A stretch of DNA of 64,000 nt from Coemansia sp. RSA 487 (Eukaryota > Kickxellomycota > Kickxellomycetes > Kickxellales > Kickxellaceae), in the NCBI GenBank assembly GCA_027577595.1, contig JANBRJ010000041.1, forward strand, positions 81,680 to 145,679, read 5' to 3'. This document shows positions 11,114-22,128 of the stretch, one piece after another. The position numbers and the translations under genes were made by a program. The first letter of the stretch is position 1. Each line of letters opens with the position of its first letter. The notes beneath the pieces were generated by a model that was not told the origin of the DNA, made no database searches, and saw only the letters and a list, made by a program, of their open reading frames with translations.

Positions 11114-13279
11114 ATGCGTTCTGGCCCGTTTCTAGAGATTGCGCTCGACAAACCCGAGCTGCTGGTACGCGGGTCATTTGACGAGGCGTCGGCGTCGCTG
11201 CTGAGCGGCAGACTCATAGTCCACCTACACGAAACCATCCGGGTACGATCACTAAAGCTGGTGTTCACAGGGCGCGTGGACACATCGCTCAACCAAAATG
11301 TGGTCCCCTACACAGTGGCCCGCGACGAGCACCGGGAGATTGTCAGGCGAGAATGGGTGTTTCTTGAGTCACAAAAGCCGCCAATTACGTGGGGCCCTGA
11401 AAACAAAGTGTTTCCGTTTGACTTTCTGCTTCCTGGGGACAACCCGGAAACAATCGTGACTGCGTTGGGCAAAGTGCGGTACCAGCTGCATGCAACGCTT
11501 GAGCGGACGTCGTTCCACGCAAACCTGACTGCTAGCCAGGAGATCTTTGTCAAACGGGGTCCGATATCAGGTGCAGCGTGGGCGCTGGCGCTGATGGAGA
11601 GCATCGAGGCGACCGGCGAATGGAGCCAGCAGCTGGACTACCGCGTCTCCGTGCCGTCACGGTCGCTCAAGGACGGCGAAGTCTTTACCACACGGTTCGA
11701 GCTGGAGCCGCGCATCAAGGGGATGAAGCTTGTTGCCGTCGGCGTGCTTATAAAAGAGTACACACGGTACTACAGCACCACCGGTGACCCGTTGCACCGA
11801 TTTTCGCGCGTCGTTGCTCGCAACGAGAACTACATTAGTCAGACGGGAAACTGCGGCGTGGCTCCACGTATGGCCGACGACTGCATGGATTTGGTCGACG
11901 CCACCAACATCCAGATCCCGCTGTCGGTGCCCGAGGCCTACGGTACCATCCAGTATGATGTGCTCACGGATCTCATTGAGGTCCGCCACCGGATCAAGTT
12001 CCTTATCAAGCTAAGAGATACCAACATGCTTATCCACAGCATCTTCATCGCAGTCCCCGTGTCCATCATGCCTGTCACTGCGCGCGACGAGTCCAATATT
12101 CTCCCGCGCTACGAGCCCACGCTTGCGGGCCCCGGTGGTGCCGTGCTGATGCGGTCGAATACACAGCCACCTGCGTATGATGCTGTCGTCTGCCGGTATG
12201 GCCATCCAGGAGGCAGGTTACGCCAGAGTGACAGAAACAGCAACGTCGCTAGACGGCCATTGGTTCATGGCAGTAATGCATCATCACATGCGTCGGCTAC
12301 ATCATCTGCAGGCCCATCAACGCCAGCAGCAATGGTAGGACCGGGCACGGTGGTTGATGGGTTTCCAGGGCCGATTCATCGCAGCGGGTCGCAGTTCTAC
12401 CTGGCCTCGCCCGACAGCTCTCCCCCGCTCCAGCCAGTTGGAACCAGTAGTAGCCATGCATCGTCTCCCGACAACGCATATTCTTCGTCAACAGCTCAAA
12501 CAATACACGAAACAACGGAGCAGCTACCGCAAGTTGTGTTGGACCAGCCGATGCTGCAGCTAACGCAAACAAGTACCAATACAACGACAGCCAGTGTACC
12601 AAGCGCTGCCAATACACATGTTGCCGCAAACGCCAGTGGCAGCCGCAGGAGCTCACGCAGTGGCGGTGATGGAGAGAGTCGTCGTGGCAGCGTTTCGTCC
12701 AAGGCTGCATCGCTTCACGATATCTTGGCTGGCAGCAAGATTTCGGATAAGGTGCGCTCGATCTTTCATGCACGTACGTCATCGACGTCATCGGTTAGTA
12801 ATGGCCACCAGAACCGCCCTACGCATCATAGACACAGCAGACAGCACAGTCGCGAAACCAACCTTACAAGGTACGAAGCCTCACAACAACCCAACTGTAG
12901 ATCGATGACTCCGCCGCCTGCCAGGGTGCACAATTCGCAGTGCAATGGAGGCGGTGGTGTGAGTCCCCGGCACAGTAGTGTTGGGCCATCGATTATGCAC
13001 CCAGCATACAGCTACGACAGCGATCTGCGCCAGAATCCAGGCCATATTCCGGTGCTTGGTGCTCCGAGCTCTCACGGCTATGCTCTGACGCTATCGTCCA
13101 ATATGGCGGCACTGGGGACTGAGACAAGTAGTATGCCAATACCACCCCACGCTATAATCAGACCGCCTCCAGAGGCGCTTCTTCGCGACCACCACAAACA
13201 ATCGGCTTCGCCGCACTCGGATGGTTCCACAAACCCTCCAAGCGGCACATCGACTTCGCCGGCCCTTGTTTTCAATTAA
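11114..13279 (+). CDS. alpha-arrestin with PPxY motif (ART family)
   Basis: Cytosolic adaptor expected to bring a Rsp5/Nedd4-type ubiquitin ligase to plasma-membrane transporters for endocytosis. 721 residues, one exon. Arrestin N-lobe about 5-150 (GRLIVHLHETIRV, LKLVFTGRV), arrestin C-lobe about 165-320 (DGEVFTTRFELEP, VRHRIKFLIKL). A PPAY motif at 352-355 is the predicted WW-domain ligand. The remaining 360 residues are a Ser/Thr/His/Pro-rich disordered tail with basic patches that could be phosphorylated. The start ATG sits eight codons before conserved beta-strand sequence, so little could be missing upstream. Family assignment is firm; which transporters it serves cannot be told. Confidence 0.92.
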   Translation: MRSGPFLEIALDKPELLVRGSFDEASASLLSGRLIVHLHETIRVRSLKLVFTGRVDTSLNQNVVPYTVARDEHREIVRREWVFLESQKPPITWGPENKVFPFDFLLPGDNPETIVTALGKVRYQLHATLERTSFHANLTASQEIFVKRGPISGAAWALALMESIEATGEWSQQLDYRVSVPSRSLKDGEVFTTRFELEPRIKGMKLVAVGVLIKEYTRYYSTTGDPLHRFSRVVARNENYISQTGNCGVAPRMADDCMDLVDATNIQIPLSVPEAYGTIQYDVLTDLIEVRHRIKFLIKLRDTNMLIHSIFIAVPVSIMPVTARDESNILPRYEPTLAGPGGAVLMRSNTQPPAYDAVVCRYGHPGGRLRQSDRNSNVARRPLVHGSNASSHASATSSAGPSTPAAMVGPGTVVDGFPGPIHRSGSQFYLASPDSSPPLQPVGTSSSHASSPDNAYSSSTAQTIHETTEQLPQVVLDQPMLQLTQTSTNTTTASVPSAANTHVAANASGSRRSSRSGGDGESRRGSVSSKAASLHDILAGSKISDKVRSIFHARTSSTSSVSNGHQNRPTHHRHSRQHSRETNLTRYEASQQPNCRSMTPPPARVHNSQCNGGGGVSPRHSSVGPSIMHPAYSYDSDLRQNPGHIPVLGAPSSHGYALTLSSNMAALGTETSSMPIPPHAIIRPPPEALLRDHHKQSASPHSDGSTNPPSGTSTSPALVFN

Positions 13280-13533
13280 GGGAAAAACAACGATTTTCTA
13301 GTAGCTGATTGTCTTTGGATAAATTTTAAGACACAGCTATCCCGAGTAAGCTAAATCAAAAATTGTATAGAAACCCTTATAGCGATATTTCAGTCTCTCA
13401 CGCTGGTGCAGCACTTTATTCTCGGAATATATGTTATAACGGAACAGGGGTAGTCGTGCTATATGATTGCCTTTCCCGAGCATGATGTAGCGTTGCTTAG
13501 CTAGAGCATTAGTAACCAGAGGCAAGTGCCTGA

Positions 13534-14640
13534 AGCAGGCTATGGTCGTGGCACCACAGGCCCACCAACGGCCCCAGCTGGATCAACAGCCTGATCCTCG
13601 ATCTTGGCGGTGTTGGCAAAATCCACATGCGCAACTTCGCTCACGGCGGAGCGGTCAACGGATAACATACTTGTGCAAGGAAACCTGCTCCACCATACAA
13701 TCCCCGGAACCCACCAGCAGGTGCACGGCTTTATGCTGAAGACGCGCCAAACAGGATACCCGAAGTCTAACTCGGCTCTGTACACAATCTGGACGGGCGC
13801 AAACGACTGCCCTGCGCTGGGCGGCATTGGATCGCTCAAGCCTGACCGCAAGTTTCAGGTTTCCGACATCGAGGAGTCCATACTTCAAGATGTTCTGATC
13901 CTCATGCCACCACCTGCCGAAGACATGCCCATGGCCAAACACGATAAGCCCAACGCACACACTGTTTGAAAAGTTCAGCACCCTGGGAAGTGCCACAATT
14001 ACCGACAATGTGCGTCTGGGTTCGCTGCAGCAGCCAACTCATCTGTCAAACCACAGGACCCGCGTAGCATACCCGATCACGCACTACATCACTGTGGATC
14101 TGCCGCACAACTACGACCACCTTTTGCCGCACGAGCACAACGGCACGCACCTAGCTGCGCCCAGCACTAGTGCATCAGGGTCGCCACTGCACCTCCATCC
14201 AGTTCCCAGCACCGTCACTGGTCCCGGCTATCCATCTGCAAAGCTGCATAAGCGCTCCGCCGTCACATCAAGCGTCAGTCATGCCGTCCAAAGCACTGCA
14301 GTTGGCGGCGGCGCAACAAGACTACAGATCATGGTGCACGACGCGTATGGCTTCATCAAGCACGCCGAGGAGAACCCGCTCTGCTACGGATTCAATCCGG
14401 CCATGATGAACAAGACGTGTAGCGAGCAGCCGCATTGTCACGACCGCGTGTGGATCGACGATTCCAACATTGGCACTGGCGTCCACTACTGAATGGCCCG
14501 CGATATCAATACCCGCTTGTATATGTGGCATATGCACAATGCTGGCATCAACCTTGAAAGGTGCTTCAAAAATAGCACTAGAGCCAAGGAGCTGGAGCTC
14601 GAGATGCTGGGCTTTTCTCATGCCCAGTGCATGCAGCGCC
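13534..14640 (+). pseudogene. decayed GDSL esterase/lipase
   Basis: Three frame segments in the right order still read as a GDSL (SGNH) hydrolase. 13534-13662 gives TNGPSW then NFAHGGAVN (block II). After a one-base shift, 13663-13930 gives DNILVQG and WTGANDC (block III). After a second shift, from 13965 the frame gives CYGFNP, then WIDDSNIGTGVHY, where a degenerate DxxH block is expected. A TGA at 14490-14492 then interrupts; past it the same frame continues MARDINTRLYMWHMHNAG. The FGDS nucleophile block and signal peptide are not found upstream. It belongs to the same superfamily as the intact genes at 20-24 kb but to a different subgroup. Confidence 0.82.
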
Positions 14641-14841
14641 AACAGATTTCTAGATCCCTCTTTAAACATTTTCATATCTCACTATCGCTCAATCTGTTTG
14701 CTTTCTGCCTTTGGAAATAAATAAAGTAAAAACAACGAATGTCTCGTTTTATAAGCAAAGAGTATTTATAATTATGCACCGTGGATATTTGAATCATCTA
14801 CTAAACAATATCGACGTGTGCGATTATACAAAAGATCCCAA

Positions 14842-17471
14842 CTAAGGGCGGAATGGCTTTTTGGGATTGGATCCAGATGTATTGCTCTCCGACTTCCTCT
14901 TTTTGGATGAAGACGCCTGTGCTGAGCGACCAGTATTACTTTCCTTGTCGTCCGACAGCCGGCACTTATCCACGAATTCCCTCAGGCCACTGAGGCATTT
15001 CATTTTGGCCATAAAGGACCTTGTGGTGGTACTCGATCCGCCAATTGCAGTCTCAAAGACGGCAAGCAGCTTGGCCGCATTAACTTTGTTCAAGCGTGGG
15101 TCTTCCAGCTTTTCAATAATGCTGTAATTATCGATATCCGCAGGAAAGAGACAATCGTACAAGCCAGTTGCAAGGCGCTCCAACTCGGATGGGCAATTGC
15201 TTAATCCCATTCCCTTGATGAACATTGCCTTTGAACCAAGCCAAAGCATGCGAGTTCCAAGGACCTGGTCCTTGTTGAGATTACCTTGCCACAGGGCATC
15301 GAAACGATCTGTGGGCTTTCCATATTTTCTCCATAGACAGTGAACAAGCACCAGGAAGAGCGATTCCAGGTCATCAATAAGCGACCGGTTTCTACTTCCC
15401 TGCAGTACTCGTATGCTCATGTAAACGGCAGTCCCGACCATAGCTGTGGCGGCAGCAATGCGATCCTCGTCGTTGTTCACAATAAGACCGCAGCCCCAAT
15501 CGATCACAAACGGTGTGCTTCCACCTCGGACCATTAGATTGTTGGTCGAGATGTCGCGGTGCAAAACAAAAACCGATCTGTCGCCTTCAGCCGCCGCAAG
15601 TAGGGTGTGGGCGTACCCTGCAAAGATGTCAGCGATCCTGAATCCAGGCAAGCTGGACGATTCCTCGAAAACCGAGGACACGCTCTCACCTGCATTCTCC
15701 ATGAGCAGGACTTCGCCAACAACGCCCCCATCGCGGTCGTGGTCACCATTGATGGCAGCCGAGTGAAGGAGCTCAGGCACATAGGGAACCCCCAGCTGCC
15801 GGACCTTGCTGTGGACCCGCGCCTCTGACTTTCCTGGCGAGTGCCAGTGAAACTTCAGGATGCGCTGCGCAGGAGGGCCACCCTTGGCGGAGCAAACGCC
15901 AACGCCATAAACCCACGAGCGCGGCCCAGTTATATCGTGGCGTCTCCCGCCAGACGCGTCATTTCGCAGCAGCGTAATCGTCGCATTGTTGAAGATGCTT
16001 CGTACGCTTCCCAAGACATACCCTGGGATCTCCCTCAGCTTGAATGGGCTTTGGATGCCCAAATGCTGCGGCACCAGGAATCCGTAGTCAAGGGGGAGCT
16101 GCCAGTAAACCAGAGTGAAGAACTTCACTGCCCATACTTGCTCTGCGCTTGGAACTACGCCGTTGCTAGGAGCCGGAATGCTGCCGATCCGACTACAGAA
16201 AATGCTATTTGGGGTGCACAGGTACGCGTGCAGCTCCCCCTGCCCCGATACAGACAACCCCAGCATGAACCGTCGTGGCTGGTCCCTGGCCATGTCGGTG
16301 AAGTTCCAGATCAGCTGTCCTCTGAGGACGCCGTCCTTGGAACTTACACTCTCGCGCTTGACTTCTACTGCGAGCACAATGTGGGCCCAGTCATCATTTG
16401 TGCCAGCGCCTCCAACAAGAAAAGCGCCATCGGGTTTCCTGTCCGTTCCCGATGAGCTTCTGATCGTCTTTTTGTGGCTGTCCATCCAACGCAACTTGGG
16501 CTCGCTCCTTTGCGTGGTCCTAAGATTGGCTTCGATTGCTGAGACGAGCGTGTTAACTGCTACTTGGAATCTATCTTCCGGCCCGAGCCTCGAGAAATCG
16601 CTGGGCGTGTAGCTGCCATTGTATGCAGCAAGTATGCTGTCCACATAGTCCTGACCGAATGGACTATTACCAGCAAGCGCCGTGTCCCATGTGCTTTTCC
16701 AATTGCCGCCGAGATATCCCAGAATGCGATCTATTGAAACCATCTGCAACGTTTTCACATTAGCCAACGCAATTTTCTTGTATTGCGCCGCATCCGCCTT
16801 AGGGTATTTATCGTAGACGCAAGACGGCGTTGCATCAACAGCTACATATGTTTAAAATTAGGTCAAGTAAAAGAAATGGTCAGTACACCAGTAATTCGTG
16901 TTTTGAAAATACATACATGTCTTTATAATAGTACACCACTTACACTGATTAATGCTGCTCTTGCTGCTCCCCATAGGTAATTTCGTTGGCGTGTTCTGAA
17001 GGATTGAGCCCTACATGTTTCAAAATTTCCCAGCAGCATTCATGTGCGGTAAGTACATTTTCCTGGAGACATGTATCGCTATCATGATGTAAACATAGGC
17101 GCAGGTCTAGTATATGTTTTCCGGACGTATAAACTTACCTTGCCGCTAATACTGAATGAAGGTGGAGGAGAAAATAGACGCTGGGGCTTCGGTGTCTCAT
17201 CCACACGGTCAAGACGCTCTAGAATATTTCTGCTGGCTTCGTGCATCCTCTGGAGCTGATTCGCAAGTCTTTCGTCCCGCTCCCTCTGCTCTTGGGCGAG
17301 TCTTTCGTCCCGCTCCCTCTGCTCTTGGGCGAGTCTTTCATCCCGCTCCCTCTGCGCTTGGGCGAGTCTTTCGTCCCGCTCCTTCTGCTCTTTTTGTTGG
17401 CTGACAAGTTCGCGGAGAAGGGAAGCTAGGACGCTCTTTTCGCTGTTAGAGGACTCATTACTTGAAGCCAT
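14842..17471 (-). CDS. FunK1-type protein kinase with N-terminal repeat coiled coil
   Basis: Proposed complement(14842-16841, 16944-17010, 17139-17471), 799 residues. The large exon has the FunK1 kinase domain: HRD at 561-563 (LHRDISTNN) and IDWG in place of DFG (Asp581), with a Ser/Lys-rich tail. Its open frame starts at a TTG and continues upstream to a TAG acceptor; a 67-base exon (TPTK, then GSSKSS) joins in phase. That exon in turn joins in phase to an exon encoding 111 residues with four 11-residue repeats (RDERLAQEQRE). The introns are 102 and 128 bases, GT-AG. Alternative: the coiled-coil exon uses a CAG acceptor near 17043 and ends separately, with FunK1 starting at 16974. FunK1 kinases are fungus-specific and their substrates are unknown. 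Confidence 0.75.
17263..17394 (-). repeat. 33-bp tandem repeat, four copies, coding
   Basis: Four near-identical 33-base units encode the charged 11-residue coiled-coil repeat of the FunK1 gene's first exon. Near-identity at DNA level indicates recent unit duplication, and copy number is likely to vary between strains. Confidence 0.9.
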
Positions 17472-17956
17472 CTTGTTTTAAACCTTGCTGGGTGTAATAT
17501 GGAGCGTGTCTGGTGCAAAAGGAGCGTATATGAGTGGTGCAAAAAGTTGGAAATTCAATAGTTCAAATAAATGATATGGATACGAAATGACATTAAAAAA
17601 TGCAGAGTAAATTCAAACAAAAAGAAGTGGAAGATATTTACTTTCCAGGCGGTTGTTTACTTTAGTTTTTATTTTGGAATGTCTGTTTATTTTATATTCG
17701 AGAATCACAGATCTAATTCTTTAATTGATTTGTATCACGTGCATCAACCCCACACTAAATGCTGCAGGGTTTGTTACGAAGCGACAAGTTTCAGGGGATG
17801 GTTTTTTGGATCAGAAAAGCTTAAACTAAAAAAGGCGCAAAGTTTGAACGTTTAATGTTTTTCTCCAGCTTATTTTGTTTTATATCAGTTATCTTGAAAA
17901 ATGCTTTTTCCACTTTTGTATTTAATCCTTTGAAGTTTTGATTCTAATGCAGAGGT
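17472..17956. other. AT-rich intergenic region
   Basis: Upstream of the FunK1 gene on one side and of the 18-kb relic on the other. No convincing coding frame is seen. Confidence 0.45.
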
Positions 17957-18508
17957 TTCCTCCAGAAAGTCAAATCGTCACCTTCGGGTACCGATTCATA
18001 CACGAACGGAAAGAATAACAGTAAGAACGGTGAGCGGCCGTGTACTCCACATGGAGTGAGTGCATCGCTTGCCAATGGGCCAGGCTCGGCAGAGCTGCCT
18101 GTCCAAAGAAAGAGACACGCAGTCTCTCCTCTCAGGGGCAGCCGCTTGGTTGCTCCGGCGCCCAGCGATATTAGCAGCAAAATGGAGATAATGCACGAGA
18201 ATATGTTCATCCTGGAAGAGGAATTGGTCTAAACCAGAATGGAGACTCTCACGACCAGAGATCCTATGCTGGACATGCTGGAGAACATTATAGTGGCCCT
18301 CAAGGATCATGGTCATAGGGAGACGGCAGATGCAGTTCTGCAATCTATTATTGATGAACAGCCCAGAAAGCCAAGCACGCCTGCGCAGAAGAGACACCCA
18401 AGCAGATCAACAGCGGGCGAAGACTCGAAGTTGAAGAGCAAAGGGAATGAGGAATCAGCGGTCAAGGCGGCACCAGCAGCCAAAATCGTCTATGAGTGCA
18501 TCGTTTGA
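17957..18508 (+). pseudogene. unknown protein relic, one in-frame stop
   Basis: After a possible CAG acceptor, one frame stays open and protein-like from 17957: a basic, Ser/Asn/Pro-rich part, then KMEIMHENMFILEEELV, a TAA at 18234-18236, and directly on in the same frame TRMETL, a predicted helix (DPMLDMLENIIVALKDHG) and a Lys/Ala tail ending at 18508. A single stop between two plausible halves suggests a recent nonsense mutation; two short genes are the alternative. No family is recognised. Its end overlaps the end of the opposite-strand relic by 19 bases. Confidence 0.4.
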
Positions 18509-19375
18509 ATGAGAGAGCCCTCAAAAAGGTACTTACGCTTTCTGCGGCACTTCGCCTCCATGTCCATATTCTGAATATCCTCTACACTGGATCCGCTATT
18601 GCTGATAGCGCTATCGGATACCGAGTGCAAGTACTCTTCTTCTGGCGAGATGCTGTAGAATAGCAAAAGCTGTGTCAGCTTGTGTTTTCCTAGAGCGATG
18701 TGGCAAGCGTATACGATCAGCTTCTTCGGTTTCTTCCCAGAATCCCTTACACCAGCGTCAGTAAATTTTACACTAGCTGCCACGTGCGATCCAGATACTC
18801 TGGTGGGCGAACCGCTGGGCCTGTACGATTCATAGAGCTTTTCCGGCGTATGGTGGCTACTGTTGTCGCTGCCGTTGCCGTGGTGACAGTTCTTTTTGTT
18901 TGGGGCACGTCTTTTGTGTATTGCGCTGGCAGACAAATCGTGGAGTATGAACATCTTGCGCTGAGGCTCGCTGATGTCCTCTTCGACAATGGCAGACGAT
19001 CTGCTCCTATAGAAAGCAAAAAAGACAATTTAACGTTTAGGTTGAAGTAACTCAGCTGGTTTATCGTAGTTACATATGATTTTATATTTTGACAATTACT
19101 TACCTCTTGAGCACACGGTGTGTCGGTGGATTTGGTTGGCAGATGTTGACCGTCTCTCCTTCCCACTGCTTGCTGTCGATGTTTGGGAACAAGTCGATCT
19201 CAAGCGAAAAGTTTTCAACCAGCGTTTATTCGTTGCTGCTTCGGTTAGTATTGTTACTGCGGCTAAGGCTTGGTGCGCTCTGGTCCAAGGACGGTGTGGA
19301 CATGCTGATAATGCTCTCGCACACGCTGTTGGTTGCAAGTGAGCTTAGCGACAAGTCCGACATGTTGTCGCTGGC
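18490..19375 (-). pseudogene. unknown spliced protein relic, one in-frame stop
   Basis: Exon A (19104-19375) reads MSDLSLSSLATNSV and on, meets a TAA at 19226-19228, and continues in the same frame as TLVENFSLEIDLFP to a GTAAGT donor. A 97-base intron ends at a TAG, and exon B (from 19006) joins in phase, running through a Ser-rich region and KKPKKLIVYACHIALG to a stop at 18490, or to a second GTAAGT donor at 18536. A TAG just before exon A could be another acceptor, so upstream exons may exist. No family is recognised. Protein-like composition plus a single stop argues for a young pseudogene. Confidence 0.42.
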
Positions 19376-20383
19376 GGACTAGTCGTCCTGGCACATTCAG
19401 TTACATCAGACAGACATTCGGTCCTTCTGCGCCTAGAGTGCATTGTTGGCGATAGACAGGTTAAACGATATAAAGCATATTAAGGTGTATCTGTGGATAA
19501 ATGTGCTTTATACTTTGGAGCAGAGACAAAGGGAATACTAGATATTAGTAGCAACATGTTGTTTGGGAAAACCAACGACAATTCCCTTTTTAGATTTCTC
19601 TTGTGAAAATATGATTGATAATATACATCCATCAAAAATATCAATCATGTCAATCATATATCAAAATGTTTCATGGCTGTAATCAGGCAATATATGGATT
19701 ATGATATTTAACAGACGAATTATGATTGTGATGCTAAATCCATGAATCAGCGAATTTGGCCATTATATGTAAGCGCGATTCAAATGCATTGATTATTGGT
19801 AATGTGCATCAGTAACCAGCTCGATAGCTGTTTAGTTTCCGCTGCACTATCACAATCTTGTGCGTAAAAGGGCGTTAATTATTTAAGATGTTAAGATGTC
19901 ACGAGGATTTGGATTTTTAGAAAGCCGCTTTGGCCAAACTTTAATAGTTATTGTACATTGTAAGCTTATATAAAAAGGCGGATATTGCTGCCACATCATT
20001 TTACAAGTGCGGAAAACATTTAACAAGCGATTTGCATACTGCAGCTCTTTGTGATGTTGCGCAAAAAAAGGTTGCGTTTTTGCACGCACTCAGCTCCACC
20101 AAAAAAGAAATGTAAACACTAAACATCTCAGTGTCTTTTTGCAAAATAATGCACATTAGAAAGAACGAAAATCATTACAGGAGTGACAATATTTGAAAGA
20201 CCAGCTCCAGAAAAGCGTATTGGTATTCATCCATATATAAAAGCTAGAGGTAGCGGTTTAAAGAACAAGCGATTTCTTTTTTATTTCCAACAATACTTTT
20301 TTAGAAGTGCAATACTGTCGTAAAAGCCAACGCTACATATTCATTATTATTTCAATACTATAATCGCCGTCTAAACCCACAGT
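19376..20383. other. AT-rich intergenic region with inverted repeats
   Basis: No gene seen. A 10-bp perfect inverted repeat (ATGATTGATA at 19611-19620, TATCAATCAT at 19639-19648) lies in a patch rich in ATGATTG/CAATCAT words. The right end holds the promoter of the first GDSL gene. Confidence 0.5.
20236..20243 (+). promoter_or_regulatory. TATA box of first GDSL gene
   Basis: TATAAAAG, 148 bases before the ATG. The second GDSL gene has the same octamer at nearly the same distance. Confidence 0.6.
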
Positions 20384-21442
20384 ATGAGGTTCTTTGTCGC
20401 CGTTATTGCAACCATATCTGCTGCCGCCGCTAGTGTTCATGGACTGCCTGTTCGACCAACTGGCAGCAGCCCAACCCTACACATTTTCGGCGACTCGCTG
20501 TCTGATATTGGCACGCTCAAGGAAATGACGCTTGGGCTTGTGCCGCCAACGCCGTACTGGGATGGGAGATTTTCATCTGGACCAGTGTGGAACGAGTACC
20601 TGTCGCTGTTACTAGACTATAATCTGTACAACAGAGCAATCGGTGGGAGCACGGCAAATAATAACGAGGCTACCATCATCGACATTCTCAATTTCCATAT
20701 ACCTAGCACGCAGGACCAGATCAACTACTTCAAGTTCCTCCATCCGCTCTATACTCTTGATACGACACGCAACAAGGATATTGCGGTTCTAGAGGTCGGT
20801 GCTAACGACTTTTTTGCAGACCAAGGGAGTATTGCGAATGGCACACTTAGCGTGGACAGTTTTATCGACACTCTGTCCACTGCAGTTGTCGACCAGCTTG
20901 ATCAGCTTCGCAATGTCGGATTCAAAAACATTATAGTGACCAATCTAGCGGCAATACAGTATACGCCAATGGCGCGGACAGGAAATGGCGTCGCCATGGC
21001 AACGTCGGCTGTAACTGGCTACAACAGTATGCTTGCAACCAAGGCAAATGCGTGGGCCAAGATTAACTCGGACATCACGTTTGCCATCAGCGACATTGGC
21101 GGATTTGTCGAGGTTACAGTTAAATCTGCCGCAGTGATCAGTGCGCTTGGGCTGACCGACACGACCGATGCCTGCACCGACAGTCTGAATGCATCTTCAT
21201 TCGACGCCCTTTTTTCCACGGCAATCAATGGAATCACTGCATGCGCTGACCCAAGCACCAGCTATTTCTTTGACGCTGTGCATCCGGCAGAGCGCGTCCA
21301 CCGCCTGTTCGGATACTATTCATGGAAAGCAATTAGTGCACTCCTAAGTGGATCAACATACGAGCTTAATGAGGCAAACCTCTTGTCGCTCATAAAAACG
21401 TACAAGCTTGGAACTGTTGCACCGAAGCCCGCTGCCATATAA
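20384..21442 (+). CDS. secreted GDSL (SGNH) esterase/lipase 1
   Basis: Predicted secreted hydrolase acting on ester bonds of lipids or acylated polymers. 352 residues: signal peptide 1-20, block I IFGDSLSDIG with nucleophile Ser38, block II with the oxyanion Gly (NRAIGGST), block III VGANDFF, and block V FDAVHPAERVH with the Asp-His of the triad. All catalytic positions are present. It lies head-to-tail with a close paralogue 690 bases downstream and near a third in opposite orientation, so the cluster arose by tandem duplication. Substrate is unknown; the fatty-acyltransferase-like/thermolabile-haemolysin branch of SGNH hydrolases is the nearest description. Confidence 0.93.
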   Translation: MRFFVAVIATISAAAASVHGLPVRPTGSSPTLHIFGDSLSDIGTLKEMTLGLVPPTPYWDGRFSSGPVWNEYLSLLLDYNLYNRAIGGSTANNNEATIIDILNFHIPSTQDQINYFKFLHPLYTLDTTRNKDIAVLEVGANDFFADQGSIANGTLSVDSFIDTLSTAVVDQLDQLRNVGFKNIIVTNLAAIQYTPMARTGNGVAMATSAVTGYNSMLATKANAWAKINSDITFAISDIGGFVEVTVKSAAVISALGLTDTTDACTDSLNASSFDALFSTAINGITACADPSTSYFFDAVHPAERVHRLFGYYSWKAISALLSGSTYELNEANLLSLIKTYKLGTVAPKPAAI

Positions 21443-22128
21443 TTGCTGATTCAGGAATTTTCTATGTACTGCTGGTGCAGCAGCAGGATATTTTTCCTTC
21501 CGTATCGCATTTGGATCCTCAGCTGATAGTTCATTTACGGTGCGCACTTTCACATTGCGGTGTACAATTTGATAAATGCGCAAAGCTAGTGGTTTATATT
21601 GTATCGTGAGAACTGCTAATTATGCATTCTATAGAAAGGGCATGAGCCAGCTGTCATTAGCGCCCTGGAGCTTGGATTGCTAGTGTGCATGCATATTAGG
21701 AACGTCCCTATCAATATAACCGCAGCAATTGTATGTCTTTGACAGCTTCTTTAGAAAATAGATATGTCTGGCTGTTGATCCATTTGTTGCTCTTTTCTCC
21801 ACTCTGCTTCCTGTAATCGCTGAACGGATTTCCTGAGAATTTTCCACACAAAAAGAATGACCATGCTAACTTGCTTTCAGCGTCTTTTTATGCTGCATAG
21901 CTTTGTACGCAAAGAGTGAATGTAATAAATGTTGGAAAAAAAGTGAAATTATCTGAAAGGAAAATTTGGGTTGGTTCAAGGAAGATATAAAAGAAACGAT
22001 GAATGCTGCCGCTTGACTGTCCTTTAATTAGCCATACAAACATATATTTATGCCATTTCATCCATCCTTATCTATTTAGCGAATTGGGTTATTTTTATGT
22101 TTTCAAACGTACCTTGTTACTAGTTAAA
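21443..22128. other. spacer between GDSL genes 1 and 2
   Basis: AT-rich, no gene; contains the terminator side of gene 1 and the promoter of gene 2. The open frame of gene 2 extends upstream to 22003 but that part is unlikely to be translated. Confidence 0.55.
21986..21993 (+). promoter_or_regulatory. TATA box of second GDSL gene
   Basis: TATAAAAG, 143 bases before the chosen ATG. This supports starting translation at 22129 and not at the first codon of the open frame, which would lie only 17 bases from the TATA box. Confidence 0.6.

Noticed and set aside
22003-22128. N-terminal extension of GDSL gene 2
   Set aside because: It would bury the signal peptide and start 17 bases after the TATA box.
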